Assembly: GCF_033115175.1 (NCBI RefSeq)
Contig: NC_084837.1
Location: 90,268,499-90,332,498, forward strand
Length of the DNA: 64,000 bases
Direction of reading: 5' to 3'
Origin: Lepus europaeus
Lineage: Eukaryota; Chordata; Mammalia; Lagomorpha; Leporidae
The position numbers and the translations under genes are program-made. Shown here one piece after another: positions 10,771 through 22,199 of the stretch. The first letter of the stretch is position 1, and each line of letters opens with the position of its first letter. The notes beneath the pieces are model-generated. The model saw only the letters and a program-made list of their open reading frames with translations, searched no databases and was not told where the DNA came from.

Positions 10771-11122
10771 GGCCGGCGCCGCGGCTCAATAGGCTAATCC
10801 TCCGCCTAGCGGCACCGGCACACCGGGTTCTAGTCCCGGTCGGGGCACCGATCCTGTCCCGGTTGCCCCTCTTCCAGGCCAGCTCTCTGCTGTGGCCCGG
10901 GAGTGCAGTGGAGGATGGCCCAAGTGCTTGGGCCCTGCACCCCATGGGAGACCAGGATAAGCACCTGGCTCCTGCCATCAGATCAGCGCAGTGCACCGGC
11001 CGCAGCGCGCCTACCGCGGCGGCCATTGAAGGGTGAACCAACGGCAAAAGGAAGACCTTTCTCTCTGTCTCTCTCTCTCTCACTATCCACTCTGCCTGTA
11101 AAAAAAAAAAAAAAAAAAAAAA
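10771..11122 (+). repeat. young-type CSINE inside L1 ORF2
   Basis: Complete young-type SINE with a poly-A of about 23 bases. It splits the L1 endonuclease sequence between the codons for '..KKQDP' and the following exonuclease-like part. AACAAGACCCA flanks both sides (10760-10770 and 11122-11132), preceded by A-rich sequence after TT. The insertion postdates the L1. Confidence 0.95.
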
Positions 11123-11359
11123 ACAAGACCCATCTATTTGCTGCCTACAGGAAACATACCTCATCAACAAAGATAAACACAGACTGAAAGTGAAAGGCTA
11201 GAAAAAGATATTCCACGCTGATGGAAACCAAAAATGAGCAAGTGTAGCCATCCTAATACCAGACAAAATGGACTTTAACACTAAAACTGTTAAAAGACAC
11301 AAAGAAGGCCATAATGTAATGATTTATGGATCCATTCCACAGGAAGATGTGACTATAAG

Positions 11360-12510
11360 GTGACTGGCTATTTAAAACAAATATTAATGGATCCAAAGGA
11401 AGACATGGACTCCAGTACAATAGTAATGGGGGACTTCAGCTCCCCACTTTCATCAATGAACAAATCAACTAGACAGAAAATCAGCAAAGAAACAACAGAG
11501 CTAATCTACACCATGGACCAAATGTATCTAACTTATATCTATAGAACTTTTCACCCCACTGTTTCACAATGCACATTCTTCTCATCAGTGAATGGAATTT
11601 TCTCTGGGATAGACAGTATAATAGGTCATAAAGCAAGTCTCAGCAAATTCAAAAAAACTGAAATCATACCATGTATCTTTTCTTACCACAGTGGAATGAA
11701 GCTGGAAATTAACAACTCAAGAATCTTCAGAAAATATGCAAACACATGGAAACCAAGTAACACATTCCTGAATGTACAGTGAGTCATAGAAAAAAATCAA
11801 AAGGAAATCAAAAGATTCCTGTAAACAAATGAAGATGACAATACAGTATATCAAAACTTATGGGATACAGCAAAAGTAGTGTTAAGAGGGAGGTTTATAG
11901 CAATTGGTGCCTACATCAAGAAATTGGAAAGGCATCAAATAAATAAGCTATCAATGCATTTCAAAGAACTAAAAAAACAACAAACTGAACCCAAAATTAG
12001 TAGGAGGAAAGAAACAATTAAAATTAGAGAAGAAATAAACAAAATTGGAACCAAAGAAATACAAAAGAACAGTGAAATTAAAAACATTAAAAAAAGGACA
12101 CACCATTTGCCCAACTAATAAAAAAAAGAGAAGATTCAAACCAATAAAATTGGAGAAGAAAAAAAGAGATGAATACCATAGAAATAAAAAGAATCATCAG
12201 GAATTCCTGCAAACAGCTGCATGTCAACAAATTGGGAGATCTAGAAGAAATGGATAGATTCCTGGAAACACAAAATCTACCAATATTGAGTCACAAAGAC
12301 ATAGAAAACCTAAACAGACCAATAACCAAGATGGAAATTGAATCAGTAATAAAGACCCTCACAACAAAGAAAAGCCCAGGACCAATGGCTTCACTGATGA
12401 ATTCTACCAGACTTTTAAGAACTAACTCCAATTCTTCTCAAACTATTCAAAAGCAATTGAAAGTAAAGGAATCATCCCTAACTCCATCTACAAGGCCAGC
12501 ATCACCTTAA
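11360..12510 (+). pseudogene. L1 ORF2 remnant (endonuclease to RT start)
   Basis: Three successive partly open frames (11360-11782, 11879-12118, 12169-12510) together follow L1 ORF2. The first includes FSSPLSSMNKSTRQKISKET and FFSSVNGIFSGIDSIIGHK, which is the L1 endonuclease C-terminal region. The next is the Lys-rich linker, and the last has KSPGPMASLMNSTRLL, the start of the RT domain. Frameshifts and stops separate them. Confidence 0.8.
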
Positions 12511-12915
12511 TTCCAAAACCAGAAAAAGATACAACAAAGAGAGAACTGTAGACCAAGATCCCTGATGAACAAAGATGCAAAAAATCCTCGACAAAAGCAA
12601 ATTGGATATAGAAGGGTAGAAGGGACATTCCTCAATCAAGGCAATGTATGACAAACCCATAGACAGGATCATATTGAATGGGGAAAAGTTGAAAGCATTT
12701 TCACTAAGACTTTGAACCAGCAGCATAGTTTTTAAAAGATATAGTCTGAAAATTTTTCTGTATTTTGAGTAGCATATTTAGTCCATTTACATTTAATTGG
12801 AATACTTATTACTTTGGTTGATATGCTTGTGTTTTTATTGACCATATTTCCTATTTGTTTTCCTATATATCATGTGTTCATTTTTCTTGCCTTATTTTGG
12901 ATTAATAGTTCTTCA

Positions 12916-13240
12916 TGGGGCAGGTGTTAGGTACAGCAGTTGAGACACCACTCAGGGTGCTTGTATCTCATATCAGAGTGTCTGGGTTCAAGTTCTAGGT
13001 CCACTTCTGATGCCAGCTTCTTGCTAATAAAACACGTGCTTGGTGGCAGCAGATCATAGCTCATCCTAGGGTCCCATCTCCCATGTGGGAGGCCTGGATT
13101 GAGTTCTAGGCTCCTGATTTCAGCCGGGCCCAGCCCTGGCTGTTGTGGGCATTTGAGGAGAGAACCAGTGGATGGAAGAACTTTGCTTCTCTCTCTCTCT
13201 CTCTCTCTCTCTCAAATAAAATGAAAACAAATCACAAATT
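12916..13240 (+). repeat. older CSINE
   Basis: Body from 'ggggcaggtgttaggtacag' to 'ctcaaataaaatgaaaac' with a (CT)n run at 13192-13213. Diverged copy within antisense L1 sequence. Confidence 0.85.
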
Positions 13241-13747
13241 TTAAAAAATATTTTTATTATTCCATCACTCCCACTAGCTTGTCTTTTACTAATATTTTAG
13301 AGGTTGCCCTAGATTGCTTAACTTATTAGAGTCTAATATAAAATTAGCACTTTAGTAGGTTGTTAGATAATTCTAGAAGCCTGGAACATTCTAACTGCGT
13401 TTGCTGCCTTTCTTCTCGTGGTATTGCTGCCATGCATGTTAGTGTCGTGTTGTATGTACTTTAACCTTTGCGATGTTGACTCAAGGTCCATCTGGACTCA
13501 CCACAGACTCACTGCTCCTGCTGTCCTGCATTCCTTTCTGCATCTCCTCATATTCTAGCTGGGAGTGCTTGACTTGTGCCTTAAGAACTCACCCTAGTGT
13601 TTAGGTGGGTACAGCCTGCTGGTGCTGGATTCTTTTGGTTCCTGTCTGTCTGAAAACAGCTTTATTTTGCCTACACTTTTGGAAGATATTTTCACTGGGT
13701 ATATAATTCTAAGTTGCTAATGATTTGTACTTTAGAAGTTTGAAGAG

Positions 13748-14080
13748 GCTGGCCCGTGGCTCACTAGGCTAATCCTCTGCCTGCGGCGCCGGTACTCCAG
13801 GTTCTAGTCCTGGTTGGGGCGCCGATTCTGTCCCGGTTGCTCCTCTTCCATCCAGCTCTCTGCTGTGGCCTGGGAAGGCAGTGGAGGATGGCTCAAGTGC
13901 TTGGGCCCTGCACCCGCTTGGGAGACCAGGAGGAAGCACCTGGCTCCTGGCTTCGGATCGGTGTAGCTCTGGCCACAGCAGCCAATGGGGGGGTTAACCA
14001 ACGGAAAAAGGAAGACCTTTCTCTGTTTCTCTCTCTCTCACTGTCCACTCTGCCTGTCCAAAAAAAAAAAAAAAAGAAGA
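13748..14080 (+). repeat. young-type CSINE with target duplication
   Basis: Starts 'gctggcccgtggctcactag' (head slightly altered), contains 'ggttctagtcctgg', and ends in a poly-A. Flanks AGAAGTTTGAAGAG (13734-13747) and AGAAGTTTGAGGAG (14081-14094) differ at one base. Confidence 0.93.
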
Positions 14081-14124
14081 AGAAGTTTGAGGAGATAGTC
14101 TGTTGTCTTCTGGCTTTCATATTT

Positions 14125-14466
14125 TAAGACATTTTTTTATTTTATTATTTATATATTTCATTTATTTGAAAGAAAAACAGATATATGTATATGTGTGTGT
14201 GTATATATATATACACAAACACACACAGAGATTGAGAGAGAGAGAAGACTCCTATGTGCTGGTGCATTTCCTAAATGCCCCCAATAGCCAGGCCTGGGAC
14301 AGGTTAAAGCCAGGAGCCAGAAGCTCAATCCAGGGTCCCATGTCGGTGGCACAAACCCAACCATCTAAACTATTACTGAGAGGTGTATTAGCAGGAACCT
14401 AGGCACTCTGGTGCGAGATGCAGGTGTTCCAAGTGGTGGCTTACCTGCTGAGCCCAACACCCACCC
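14125..14466 (-). repeat. CSINE with TG/TA microsatellite in tail
   Basis: Antisense copy beginning with 'tttattatttatatatttca', carrying a (TG)n(TA)n(CA)n run (14186-14226) where the CT tract lies, and ending 'gctgagcccaacacccaccc'. Confidence 0.85.
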
Positions 14467-14800
14467 TGGCTGTCGTCTTTTAATTCTGCTTTTGAAGTTC
14501 TGTGTCTTTTCACCCTGAACTCCTTTTGAGAATTATTCTCTTTCTCTGCTGTCTGAAGCTTCGCTGTGATGTTCCTTGGTGTGATTCTCTTTCTGTTTAC
14601 CCCACTTCTTTTATCACAAGTCTGATATCTTGTCATTGCTGGAGATTCCAGGCCTCCCCTGGACTGCCACTAAGCTGGCCATAGAACTTTGCACCACAGG
14701 TGTCTGCTACACTCTCGGTACAGCTGAGCCGCTTCCCTTCAACGGGGCCGATCTCCTGTGGAGCCACAGATTGAATTCTTAATTTCATTCCTTGGCAGTT

Positions 14801-15529
14801 TTAGAATTTCTGTTTGATATTTTTTATGGGTGGCAGCCCTGAAGTGACGTCCTCCACCCCGTTAGATATGTTTTTCTGAACATTATTAACCACAGTTAAG
14901 TTAGAGCTATGGCTGAGACTCCTGGCATCTTTGCCACCTGTCTATTTGCTTCTGCTGTCTGCTTTTCTCTTGGTCCCATCGCCTGATGCACCTGAGGGGT
15001 CCTGCCGTGATGTGCAGAGGCCCTGAATGAGGCTGTCCTCCTCTGTAGAGGAAGCATCTCCTAGCCTGCGCTCTGCCAAGCAGCTGGAGCCCCGGCTGCC
15101 GTCACGGGCTGAGCTGCCGCACAGCTGGTTCCAGTCTTGCCCAGACTGCTCTTCCCCTGGCCAGCTTTCCCTCCCTCCCCAAGTGCAACACCCCCCCCCC
15201 CCCGCCCCGCCGCTGGGCCCCAGGTTCAGGGATGTTTCCGGAGTCCCTCATCCTTGGCAAATCCCAAGTTCACTTGTTTGTCTCCCAGGAATCACGGAAG
15301 CTCGTCAGCCACCGTCAGCATCTTGGCTCCTCAATCCCAGCTGCCTTGGCCGCCTGGAGCCGGGCTTTTCTTCCCCTCTGCTCTGCAGGGCAGCCCCGAG
15401 CTCTCTGCGGCTTCTCTGGCTCAGCCCACAAATGTTGCAGGTGCTCGGATCTCTCAGAGTTCTCTTTTAGTCTCCAAAATCTTGACCCCTTGAATAGGGT
15501 TACCATTGGAATCCTACTACTCTTCAAAG
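14801..15529. other. no gene; unassigned sequence
   Basis: May still contain decayed antisense L1 at first. From 15020 it is GC-rich with a 13-base C run (15191-15203). Open frames here overlap in three registers and have no recognisable domain. Confidence 0.4.
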
Positions 15530-15864
15530 ATTTTTTTTTAAAGATTTATTTATTTTATTTGAAAAGCAGAGTTACAAAGAGAAAGGTAGAGACAGAGAGA
15601 GAGGTCTTCCATCTGCTGGTTCATTCCCCAGATGGCTGCAACGGCTGGAACTGCGCTGATCTGAAGCCAGGAGCCAGGAGCTTCTTCCGGGTCTCCCACG
15701 TGGGTGCAGGGGCCCAAGGATTCGGGCCATTTTGTACTGCTTTCCCAGGCCATAGCAGAGAGCTGGATCAGAAGAGGAGCAGCCAGGACTAGAACCGGCA
15801 CCTATATGGGATGCCACTGCTTCAGGCCAGGGCTTTAACCCTCTGCACCACAGCTCCGGCCCCA
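15530..15864 (-). repeat. CSINE, full length
   Basis: Antisense, from 'tttttttttaaagatttatt' to 'gcaccacagctccggcccc'. It sits directly against the 3' tail of a sense CSINE on its right. Confidence 0.92.
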
Positions 15865-15931
15865 TCTCTCCTTCTCTCTCTATGTAACTCTGACTTTCAA
15901 ATAAAAAATAAATAAATATTTTTAAAAAAGC
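15865..15931 (+). repeat. CSINE 3' tail fragment
   Basis: Only the CT tract, 'gtaactctgactttcaaat' and (AAATAAAT)n tail of a sense CSINE remain, wedged between two antisense copies. Part of a three-element composite. Confidence 0.8.
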
Positions 15932-16136
15932 TAGGATCCTGGAAATCCATGCAGGTCTCCCACATGGGGGAGAGGGACCCAAGTACCTGAACCCTCCCCC
16001 ACAACCCCCTCCCAGTGCACATTAGCAGGAGGCTGGAATAAAAAGCAGGGCCAGGACTCGAACCCAGACCCTCCCATACAGCATGTGGGTCTCCCAAGCT
16101 GCATCTTCACCACGAGGCTAACACCCTCCCCTCGCT
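15932..16136 (-). repeat. older CSINE body fragment
   Basis: Antisense body without its tail: 'caggtctcccacatggggga', 'gtgcacattagcaggaggct', ending 'gaggctaacaccctcccc'. Confidence 0.8.
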
Positions 16137-16139
16137 TCC

Positions 16140-17135
16140 TTTCCACTGTAGGTGTCCAGCCACCAGAAGCTCCCCCGAGGGCTCCCCGGGGCTCCGCAGG
16201 GCTCTCGGGCTCCAGCAGATGCGCGCGGAATATCTGCTGAATTGCTTTGCTGACTGATCACGGGCCCAGGCTGCCGCCCCACTGCCGGCCCTTCACTGTC
16301 GCATCGGATTTTATTGAAAAAGGAACTGTGAATAATAAATCAAATGCTGGTGCCAAAAGGAACCCACAGGAATTGATGAGAAATACAACATAAATTCACT
16401 GAAACTCTTACTCAGTGTTTCTTCTGCTCTGTCTTTTATTTAGACACATCTGGGTCCAACTAAGAGGAAGCTGCCCCCGCCAAACAGGCAGCTTAACCAC
16501 CACTCGCTCCCCCTAACCCTCCCCCCAAAACAAAAGTCAAGCAAACTGACATCATGCACAGTTAATGGGGCCTATTATGTTCTAACATGACAGGCATGTC
16601 AATTAAAGCCACTTCTGAAATGAGCCACTCAAAGCCCCGGGGCTGAGGGCATCACAGTTTTCCTTTTCCAAAAGTCAATTCTGGCGCCTCCCGCAAAAGC
16701 AAGCAGAGCTGTCTCGGAGCCGACAGATGTTTTGAAGCAACTTGTTGGTGAGCTTGTCAAAATGTGGGCGAGGCCAGCTGCCCGCAGCCCGGGGCACGGG
16801 AGGACTCCGGGAGGCTGCGTACAGTCCCCAGCTCAGAGGAACCTGACTCTCGACACAGGCTTTTGCAGGGTTTGGGGAAAATATTTTTCATTTGTTAAAA
16901 AAGCACAAATGCAATTTCTGTTGCTTGCTCACGCAATAAAAATCTCCAGACTCCGGTCTCAAATTCAGCCTCATTCCTGCCCGTCCCCAGCTCAGAAACC
17001 AAAACGCCCAAAGCCCATCAACTATGTCAGCGCTGTTTACAGGACACGCTGCTGGGCGGGGAGGCAAACTTGGCTTGCTGGGGTTTTAAAAAATGGTTTT
17101 CATCAACTTTATGGACCCTACTGAAGGGCAATGTG
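16140..17135. promoter_or_regulatory. repeat-free candidate regulatory block
   Basis: About 1 kb with no transposon sequence I can recognise, in a region where SINEs otherwise occur every few hundred bases. AT-rich binding-site-like motifs cluster at 16300-16700: 'actgacatcatgcacagtta', 'catgtcaattaaagcc', 'aggaactgtgaataataaat'. Another AT-rich run is at 16870-16950. Enhancer function is inference; conservation was not tested. Confidence 0.35.
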
Positions 17136-17182
17136 TGTATGTGTGTGTGTATACAGTAAATTGCACCCCATTAAAGTGTAGA

Positions 17183-17222
17183 TTTTGTTTTAAACAATTA
17201 TTTACTTATTTGAGAGGCAGAG

Positions 17223-17255
<33 letters not shown>

Positions 17256-17506
17256 TCTTCCATCCATTGGTTCACTCCCCAAATGGCTGCAACGGCCAGA
17301 GCTGAGCTGATCCGAAGCCAGGAGCCAGGAGCTTCTTCCAGGTCTCCCATATGGATGCAGGGGCCCAAGCACTGGGCCATCTTCCGCTGCTTGCCCAGGC
17401 ACATTAGCAGGGACCTAGATTGGAAGTGGAGCAGCTGGGACATGAACCGGTGCCCATATGGGATGCTGGCATTATAGACTGTGGCTTAGCCTGCTGTGCT
17501 AAGCCC
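17183..17506 (-). repeat. CSINE with target duplication
   Basis: Antisense copy with tail 'ttttgttttaaacaattatt' and a pure (GA)n run at 17227-17253. AAAGTGTAGA flanks it at 17173-17182 and 17507-17516, interrupting the antisense L1. Confidence 0.93.
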
Positions 17507-17567
17507 AAAGTGTAGAGTTTCAATAAATGTGTATGCTTATGTACAAATCAAAATATAGAACTTTCCG

Positions 17568-17895
17568 GACCAGTGTCGTGTTGACAGCAGGTTAAGCTGC
17601 CTGAGACACTGGCATCTCAAATGGATGCCAGTTTGAGTCCCTGCTGTTCCGCTTCCAGCCCGACTCCCTGTTAATGTGCCTGGGGAAGCAGAGGAAGATG
17701 CTGAAGCTCTTGGGTCCCTGCACTCACATGGGAGACCTGGATGGAGTTCCAGGCTCCTCGTTTCAGCCTGGCTCAGCCTTGGCCACAGCAGCCAACTGGG
17801 AAGTGAACTGCAAATGGAAGATTTTCTCTCTCTCTCTCTTTCTCTGTGTGTAACTCTTCCTGTCAAATAAACAAATAAATCTTTAAAACAAAAAG
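17568..17895 (+). repeat. CSINE
   Basis: Body from 'ggaccagtgtcgtgttgaca' to 'aataaacaaataaatcttta'. Flanks TATAGAACTTTCC and CTACAGAACCTTC look like a worn target duplication. Confidence 0.88.
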
Positions 17896-18109
17896 CTACA
17901 GAACCTTCTTTACTTCCCAAAGTTTGCTTATGTTCTGAAGGGGTCAAGCCCTCTTGCAACCACCCCCAAGGAACCGTTGATGAGTGCTGCGTTGCTTGAG
18001 AAGCTGCTGAGAGCTACCGCAGGGCTTACACCATTTACACTGTCACCGATCATGCTTCTCAGCCTTCTCCTTCTTAGAGCATCAGGTTTTAAAATCAACC
18101 ATCTTTAAC

Positions 18110-18385
18110 ATGTTATCTATTTTAAAGACACAGAGAGAGAGATCTCCCATTTGCTAGCATAGTCCCCAGATGGCTACCAGGGTTGGGGCTGGACCAGGAG
18201 CCAGGAGCTCTACCCAAATGGGTGGCAGGGGCCCAAACACTTGGGCCATCTTCCGCTGCTTCCCCAGGCGCATTAGCAGGGAGCTGGGTTGGAAGCAGAG
18301 TAGTGAGGCCTCAAACCAGTGCTGAGATATGGGACATCAGCGTTGCAGCGGCTTCGCCGGCTCTGCCACAATGCGAGCCCCCAAT
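18110..18385 (-). repeat. older CSINE
   Basis: Antisense: short GA tract 'cacagagagagagatctccc', 'gggtggcaggggcccaaaca', 'cattagcagggagctgggtt', ending 'ccacaatgcgagcccccaat'. Confidence 0.83.
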
Positions 18386-18785
18386 ACCGGCCATTCTAAA
18401 GGGTGTGTTTGGACATCTCCTTGTGGGTTTAAAATTTCATTTTCATGAGCATCTTCTTATGTGTTTCTTGGCCATTCATACATCTCCCTTTGTGAGATGT
18501 TTCTTCAAGTCTGTTGGATATTTAAACTTTTTGTAGTCCTTGAGCTTTTTATGTATTCAGAATATAAGTTCTTTGTTGAGATATGTGAAAGTGAACGTTT
18601 TCTCCCATGCTGTGGCCTGTCTTCATTCACTAGAGATGTTTTCATAAGAACAGAAGTTTTTAATTACGATGAAGATGGTTTGGAACAGAATTGGGTTCCC
18701 TGCCAAAATTCCTATGCTGGAGCCCTAACAGATACAACTGTGATGGAGACAGGGCTTTCAGGGCGTGATTCAAGCTAAATGGGAC

Positions 18786-19106
18786 ATTTAAAAGATTTAC
18801 TTCTTTATCTTTCTTTATTTGAATGGCAGAGTAAGTAAGAGAGAGAGAGAGAGAATCTTCCATCCACTGGCTTACTCCACAAATGATTGCAACAGTCAGG
18901 TGCCAAGGTCTGGGCCAGGCTAAAACCAGGAATTCTATCTGGGTCTCACACATGGGTGGCAGAGGCCCAAGTACTTGGGCTTTCATGTGTTGTCTTCCCA
19001 GGTGCATCAGCAGGAGCTGGATCAGAAGTGGAGCAGCCAGGACTCAAACCAGTGCCCATATGGGATGCCAACATAACAGGTGGCGGATTACCCCACTGAG
19101 CCCCTT
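18786..19106 (-). repeat. CSINE
   Basis: Antisense, tail 'aaaagatttacttctttat', GA tract at 18838-18853, ending 'ggattaccccactgagcccc'. Confidence 0.9.
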
Positions 19107-19325
19107 TTGCAGTTTCTTTATGTAGTTTGAGTATTTGGGTATGATGGCTTCATAAGGAGCTGGAACATATTCCTTCCTCTGCCTTTTCCTGAAAGAGTAT
19201 TTCATTCTATTTTTAGACTTCCTATTATCTTTTTCTTAAATGTTTGTTGGAATTCACTACTGAAACTCTCTGGATTTGAAGTATTTTGTTTGGAGGAGAA
19301 AATTGTAAATTATGAATCCAATGTA

Positions 19326-19500
19326 GTTGTTTAAGAAGTATTTTATTTATTTGAAAGGAGACATACACACACACACACACAAAGAGAGAGAGAGAGTTCT
19401 GGATGGGTGGGAAATGGAGCAGCTGGGACTCAAACCGGCCTTCACATTGGACACTGGTGTTCCAGGCTCTGCTTAACCACTGCACCACAACGCAGGATCC
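19326..19500 (-). repeat. CSINE with internal deletion
   Basis: Antisense tail 'tattttatttatttgaaagg', a (CA)n and (GA)n run (19366-19396), then straight into the 5' part ('gagcagctgggactcaaacc'). About half of the body is missing. Confidence 0.85.
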
Positions 19501-20285
19501 TGAATTCACTAGCTTTAATGGGCGTGTGTTGCATTTGAGTTTCCAACTGACTATTTTGATGCTCTTAATTCCTTTTGACACATCCAAGTTTCCAACTAAT
19601 ATCATTTCATTTCTGTTTGGATAATTTCCTTTTAGTCTCTTGCAGTGTGTGTGTGTGTGTGTATGCGCGCACCAGGATTTAATTCTATCAGCTTTCATTG
19701 GTCCGCAAACATCTTTAGTTTGTCTTTACTCCTGAAGGTCATTTTCACTGGCTGTGGATTCGGTTGCTGAAGCGCTTTTTGCTTCCGTCTGTCCTCGTTC
19801 TCTGATGCGCACACTTTGTGACCGGCCTGCGGTTTGGTTGCGGTGTCTTTCCTCTGCCGTGGGCTGTGCTCTTTCTGTGGCTCCTGCTCCTACTCCCACC
19901 CTGCCTGTCAGCAATGGGATTGTGCCACGTCTCGGTCTGATTCTCTTTGTTTTTGTTCTGCTTGAGGCTCTGTGGGTTTACATGACTCATCAAACTTAGA
20001 AAAGTTTTGCTCAGGATTTCCTTAAATATTTTTCTCCTCTGCTCTGGGACTAAGCTACGCTGCTAAATGCTGTCCCACAGATCAGCGTGACTGCGTTTCT
20101 TTATAGTTCAGTCCTGCCCTCTGTGCCCTCTATGTCTCAGTTTAGATAGTTCCCATCACCTTGTCTTCGCATTCACTGTTTTTGTTTTTTCCTAATTGGC
20201 TGTTCATCCTATCTGGTGAGCTTTTCATTTCAGATATTATCTTTTTTATATCTAGGAGTTTTGTGTTTTTTTGTTTTTTTGGTTT

Positions 20286-20596
20286 TTTTTTTCATTTGAA
20301 AGACAGTTACAGAGAGGCAGAAAAAGAGAGAGAGAGGTCTTTGATCTTACTGGTTCACTTCCCAAATGGCCACAATGGCTGGAGCCACACCAACCCAAAG
20401 CCAGGAGCCAAGAGCTTCTTCCGGGTCTCCCACATGGGTGCAGGGCCCCAAGCACTTGGGCCACCTTCCACTGCTTTCCCAGGCCATAGCAGAGAGCTGG
20501 ATCGGAAGTGGAGCAGCCGGGACTCGAACCAGTGCCCCTATGGGATGCCGGCACTGCAGGTGGTGGTTTCAGCCACTGCACTACAGTGCCAGCCCT
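20286..20596 (-). repeat. CSINE, full length
   Basis: Antisense, from 'ttttttttcatttgaaagac' to 'gcactacagtgccagccc'. Well preserved, interrupting antisense L1. Confidence 0.93.
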
Positions 20597-20960
20597 GAGT
20601 TCCATGGTTTTGTGAAATGTTTCTTGAATCTCCTTTTTGTCCTCGTCGAGTTCATATGTTCCTTTAAATCCTTGGTCCCACTGAGCATAACCGCAGTACC
20701 TGTTTTGAAGGCCTTGTTTGTTCATTTTGCCATCTCTGTCATTTCTGCCTCTGGTTTGCCTCGGGCTTGGAGGCCCGTTGACCTGAGCCTTGGCATGTCC
20801 AGCCACTGAAGTGGAGTTAGTTGTGGATATCACGATTTGGGGCGTTTTGTTGTCTTCCTGGAAAGACGCATCTGGGCGTTGGACCACCAAAGGTTGGCTT
20901 CTGTCTTTCAAGTCTTGGTTGAACTTTGTTGGGTACGCCTAGAATCAGATGCCCTGGGTG

Positions 20961-21867
20961 GTCCCTCTTCCCCTCTCTGGAGATGAGACATCCCTCACCT
21001 GTGTGACCTCTGGACACTACTCGGCTTCCACACCCACCCCCTTTCTCTGCCGCCTGTCACAGCGTCTCCGCCTGCACACGTGTGGCTTAGAATTCAGCTA
21101 CAACCCAAGGGGGCTCTTGGGCAGTTTTCAGAGCTCCTTTTCTGCACCCGGCCCTTGTCCCCGGAGCTCTGGCACCTCTGCCCGCTGGTCCCCGTCTGCT
21201 GAGCACTGCACGGCCACCACGCTCTCCTCGAAAGTCTCCCCCCACACCCCACTGTCACATGTGCCTCCAGGCTCCGGTCCACAGAGGCCACTGGGCATGC
21301 GTTTTTACCTCGCTTTTCTCAGGAGTTCACTCTTAGCTGTTTATGAACCAGCGGCTCCAAAAGCAGGTGCTTAACAGATTCGTGGTCAGTTGGCCAATTA
21401 GGATGGGGAGGTCCGTGTGAACCCTGTTGCTCTCTCATGGTCAGAACTGGAAATCCTCTGTGCTGAATTCGAACTCCGAAGCTCTCGGCTCGGCTGGGGA
21501 GAACAGAGGCAGGTTTGCAGACTAAGTAGATGTGGAACAGGTGCACAAAAGCATCGCCTGCGAGTGTGAAGGAATAAACAGAGAAACTTGACCAATGGGG
21601 ACCTCGGGTAGAATCAGCAACAGCAGAACAGACAGATGACGGAGCTGGGAGCAGTGCGGCTGGGCCACTGGCTGTCAGCTGACCAGGAAAGTGCTGCGTG
21701 CGTGAGCCAGGGAAAGAGAAATCAACGACGGAGCTGGGCAGAGCCGTGAGGATGTGAAGTCAGCGAGAGGAGCAGCCAGGCCTCCCCACGCACTGTCCCA
21801 AAGAACACTATCTCTTCAGCATTTCCAAAGGTCACATTGATATAAAAGTGGTCAAAATAATACCAGA
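20961..21867. other. no gene; unassigned sequence
   Basis: GC-rich up to about 21.3 kb, possibly decayed antisense L1 5' sequence, then mixed. A 141-codon plus frame (20949-21374) has no recognisable domain and no start context of note. Confidence 0.4.
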
Positions 21868-22123
21868 GGGGTCGGCGCTGTGGCGTAGTGGGTAGAGCCA
21901 CCGCCTGCAGTGCTGGCATCCCATATGGGTGCCGGTTTTGGTCCCGGCTGCTCCACTTCTGATCCAGCTCTCTGCTATGGCTGGGAAAGCAGTGGAAGAT
22001 GGCCCAAGTCCTTGGGCCCCTGCACCCATGTGGGAGACCCGGAAGAAGCTCCTGGCTCCTGGCTTCAGATCAGCACAGCTCTGGCCATCATGGCCAACTG
22101 GGGAGTGAACCAGTAGATGGAAG

Positions 22124-22199
<76 letters not shown>

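Larger units (their letters stand above)
7767..12725 (+). mobile_element. L1 retrotransposon, 5' complete, 3' lost
   Basis: Sense L1. It starts with the typical L1 5' end ('cccaagatggctgaataagg'), and its 5'UTR runs to about 9.7 kb, split by a solo LTR. An ORF1 start (ATG 9707, MTSQKEHSNTS...) stops after 46 codons at 9845-9847, and ORF1-like sequence continues in broken frames to about 10.65 kb. ORF2 begins near 10.69 kb with the L1 endonuclease start (LNVSGLNSP), is split by a young SINE, and continues to the reverse-transcriptase entry (KSPGP near 12370). Part of RT is deleted near 12595, and the element ends at about 12725 ('aatggggaaaagttgaaagc') before the catalytic aspartates. Dead for transposition. 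Confidence 0.88.
12735..14800 (-). mobile_element. old antisense L1 remnant
   Basis: Between its SINEs this AT-rich stretch reads as antisense old L1: 'agtccatttacatttaattg' is the complement of the L1 ORF2 start, and 'gatattttcactgggtata' with 'gttccttggtgtgattctc' fits older antisense L1M ORF1 sequence. Three SINEs interrupt it. Its polarity is opposite to the L1 on its left. Confidence 0.65.
17136..18690 (-). mobile_element. old antisense L1 3' end, broken by three SINEs
   Basis: The pieces between SINEs join into an antisense L1M-type 3' region: 'aaatcaaaatatagaacttt' (17548) and, from 18420, 'catgagcatcttcttatgtg' and 'tttatgtattcagaatataa', ending near 'cagaagtttttaattacgat'. This is the familiar 'ccattctgtgggttgtct ... 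acagaagtttttaat' segment. Confidence 0.7.
19110..20960 (-). mobile_element. old antisense L1 remnant
   Basis: Outside its two SINEs: 'gatggcttcataaggagct' and 'tgttggaattcactactgaa' fit antisense ORF2 RT sequence, 'aaggtcattttcactggctg' and 'cttttcatttcagatattat' fit antisense 5'-part L1M, and 'gttccatggttttgtgaaat' continues it past the SINE. A pure (TG)n stretch lies at 19645-19663. The right boundary is uncertain. Confidence 0.65.
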
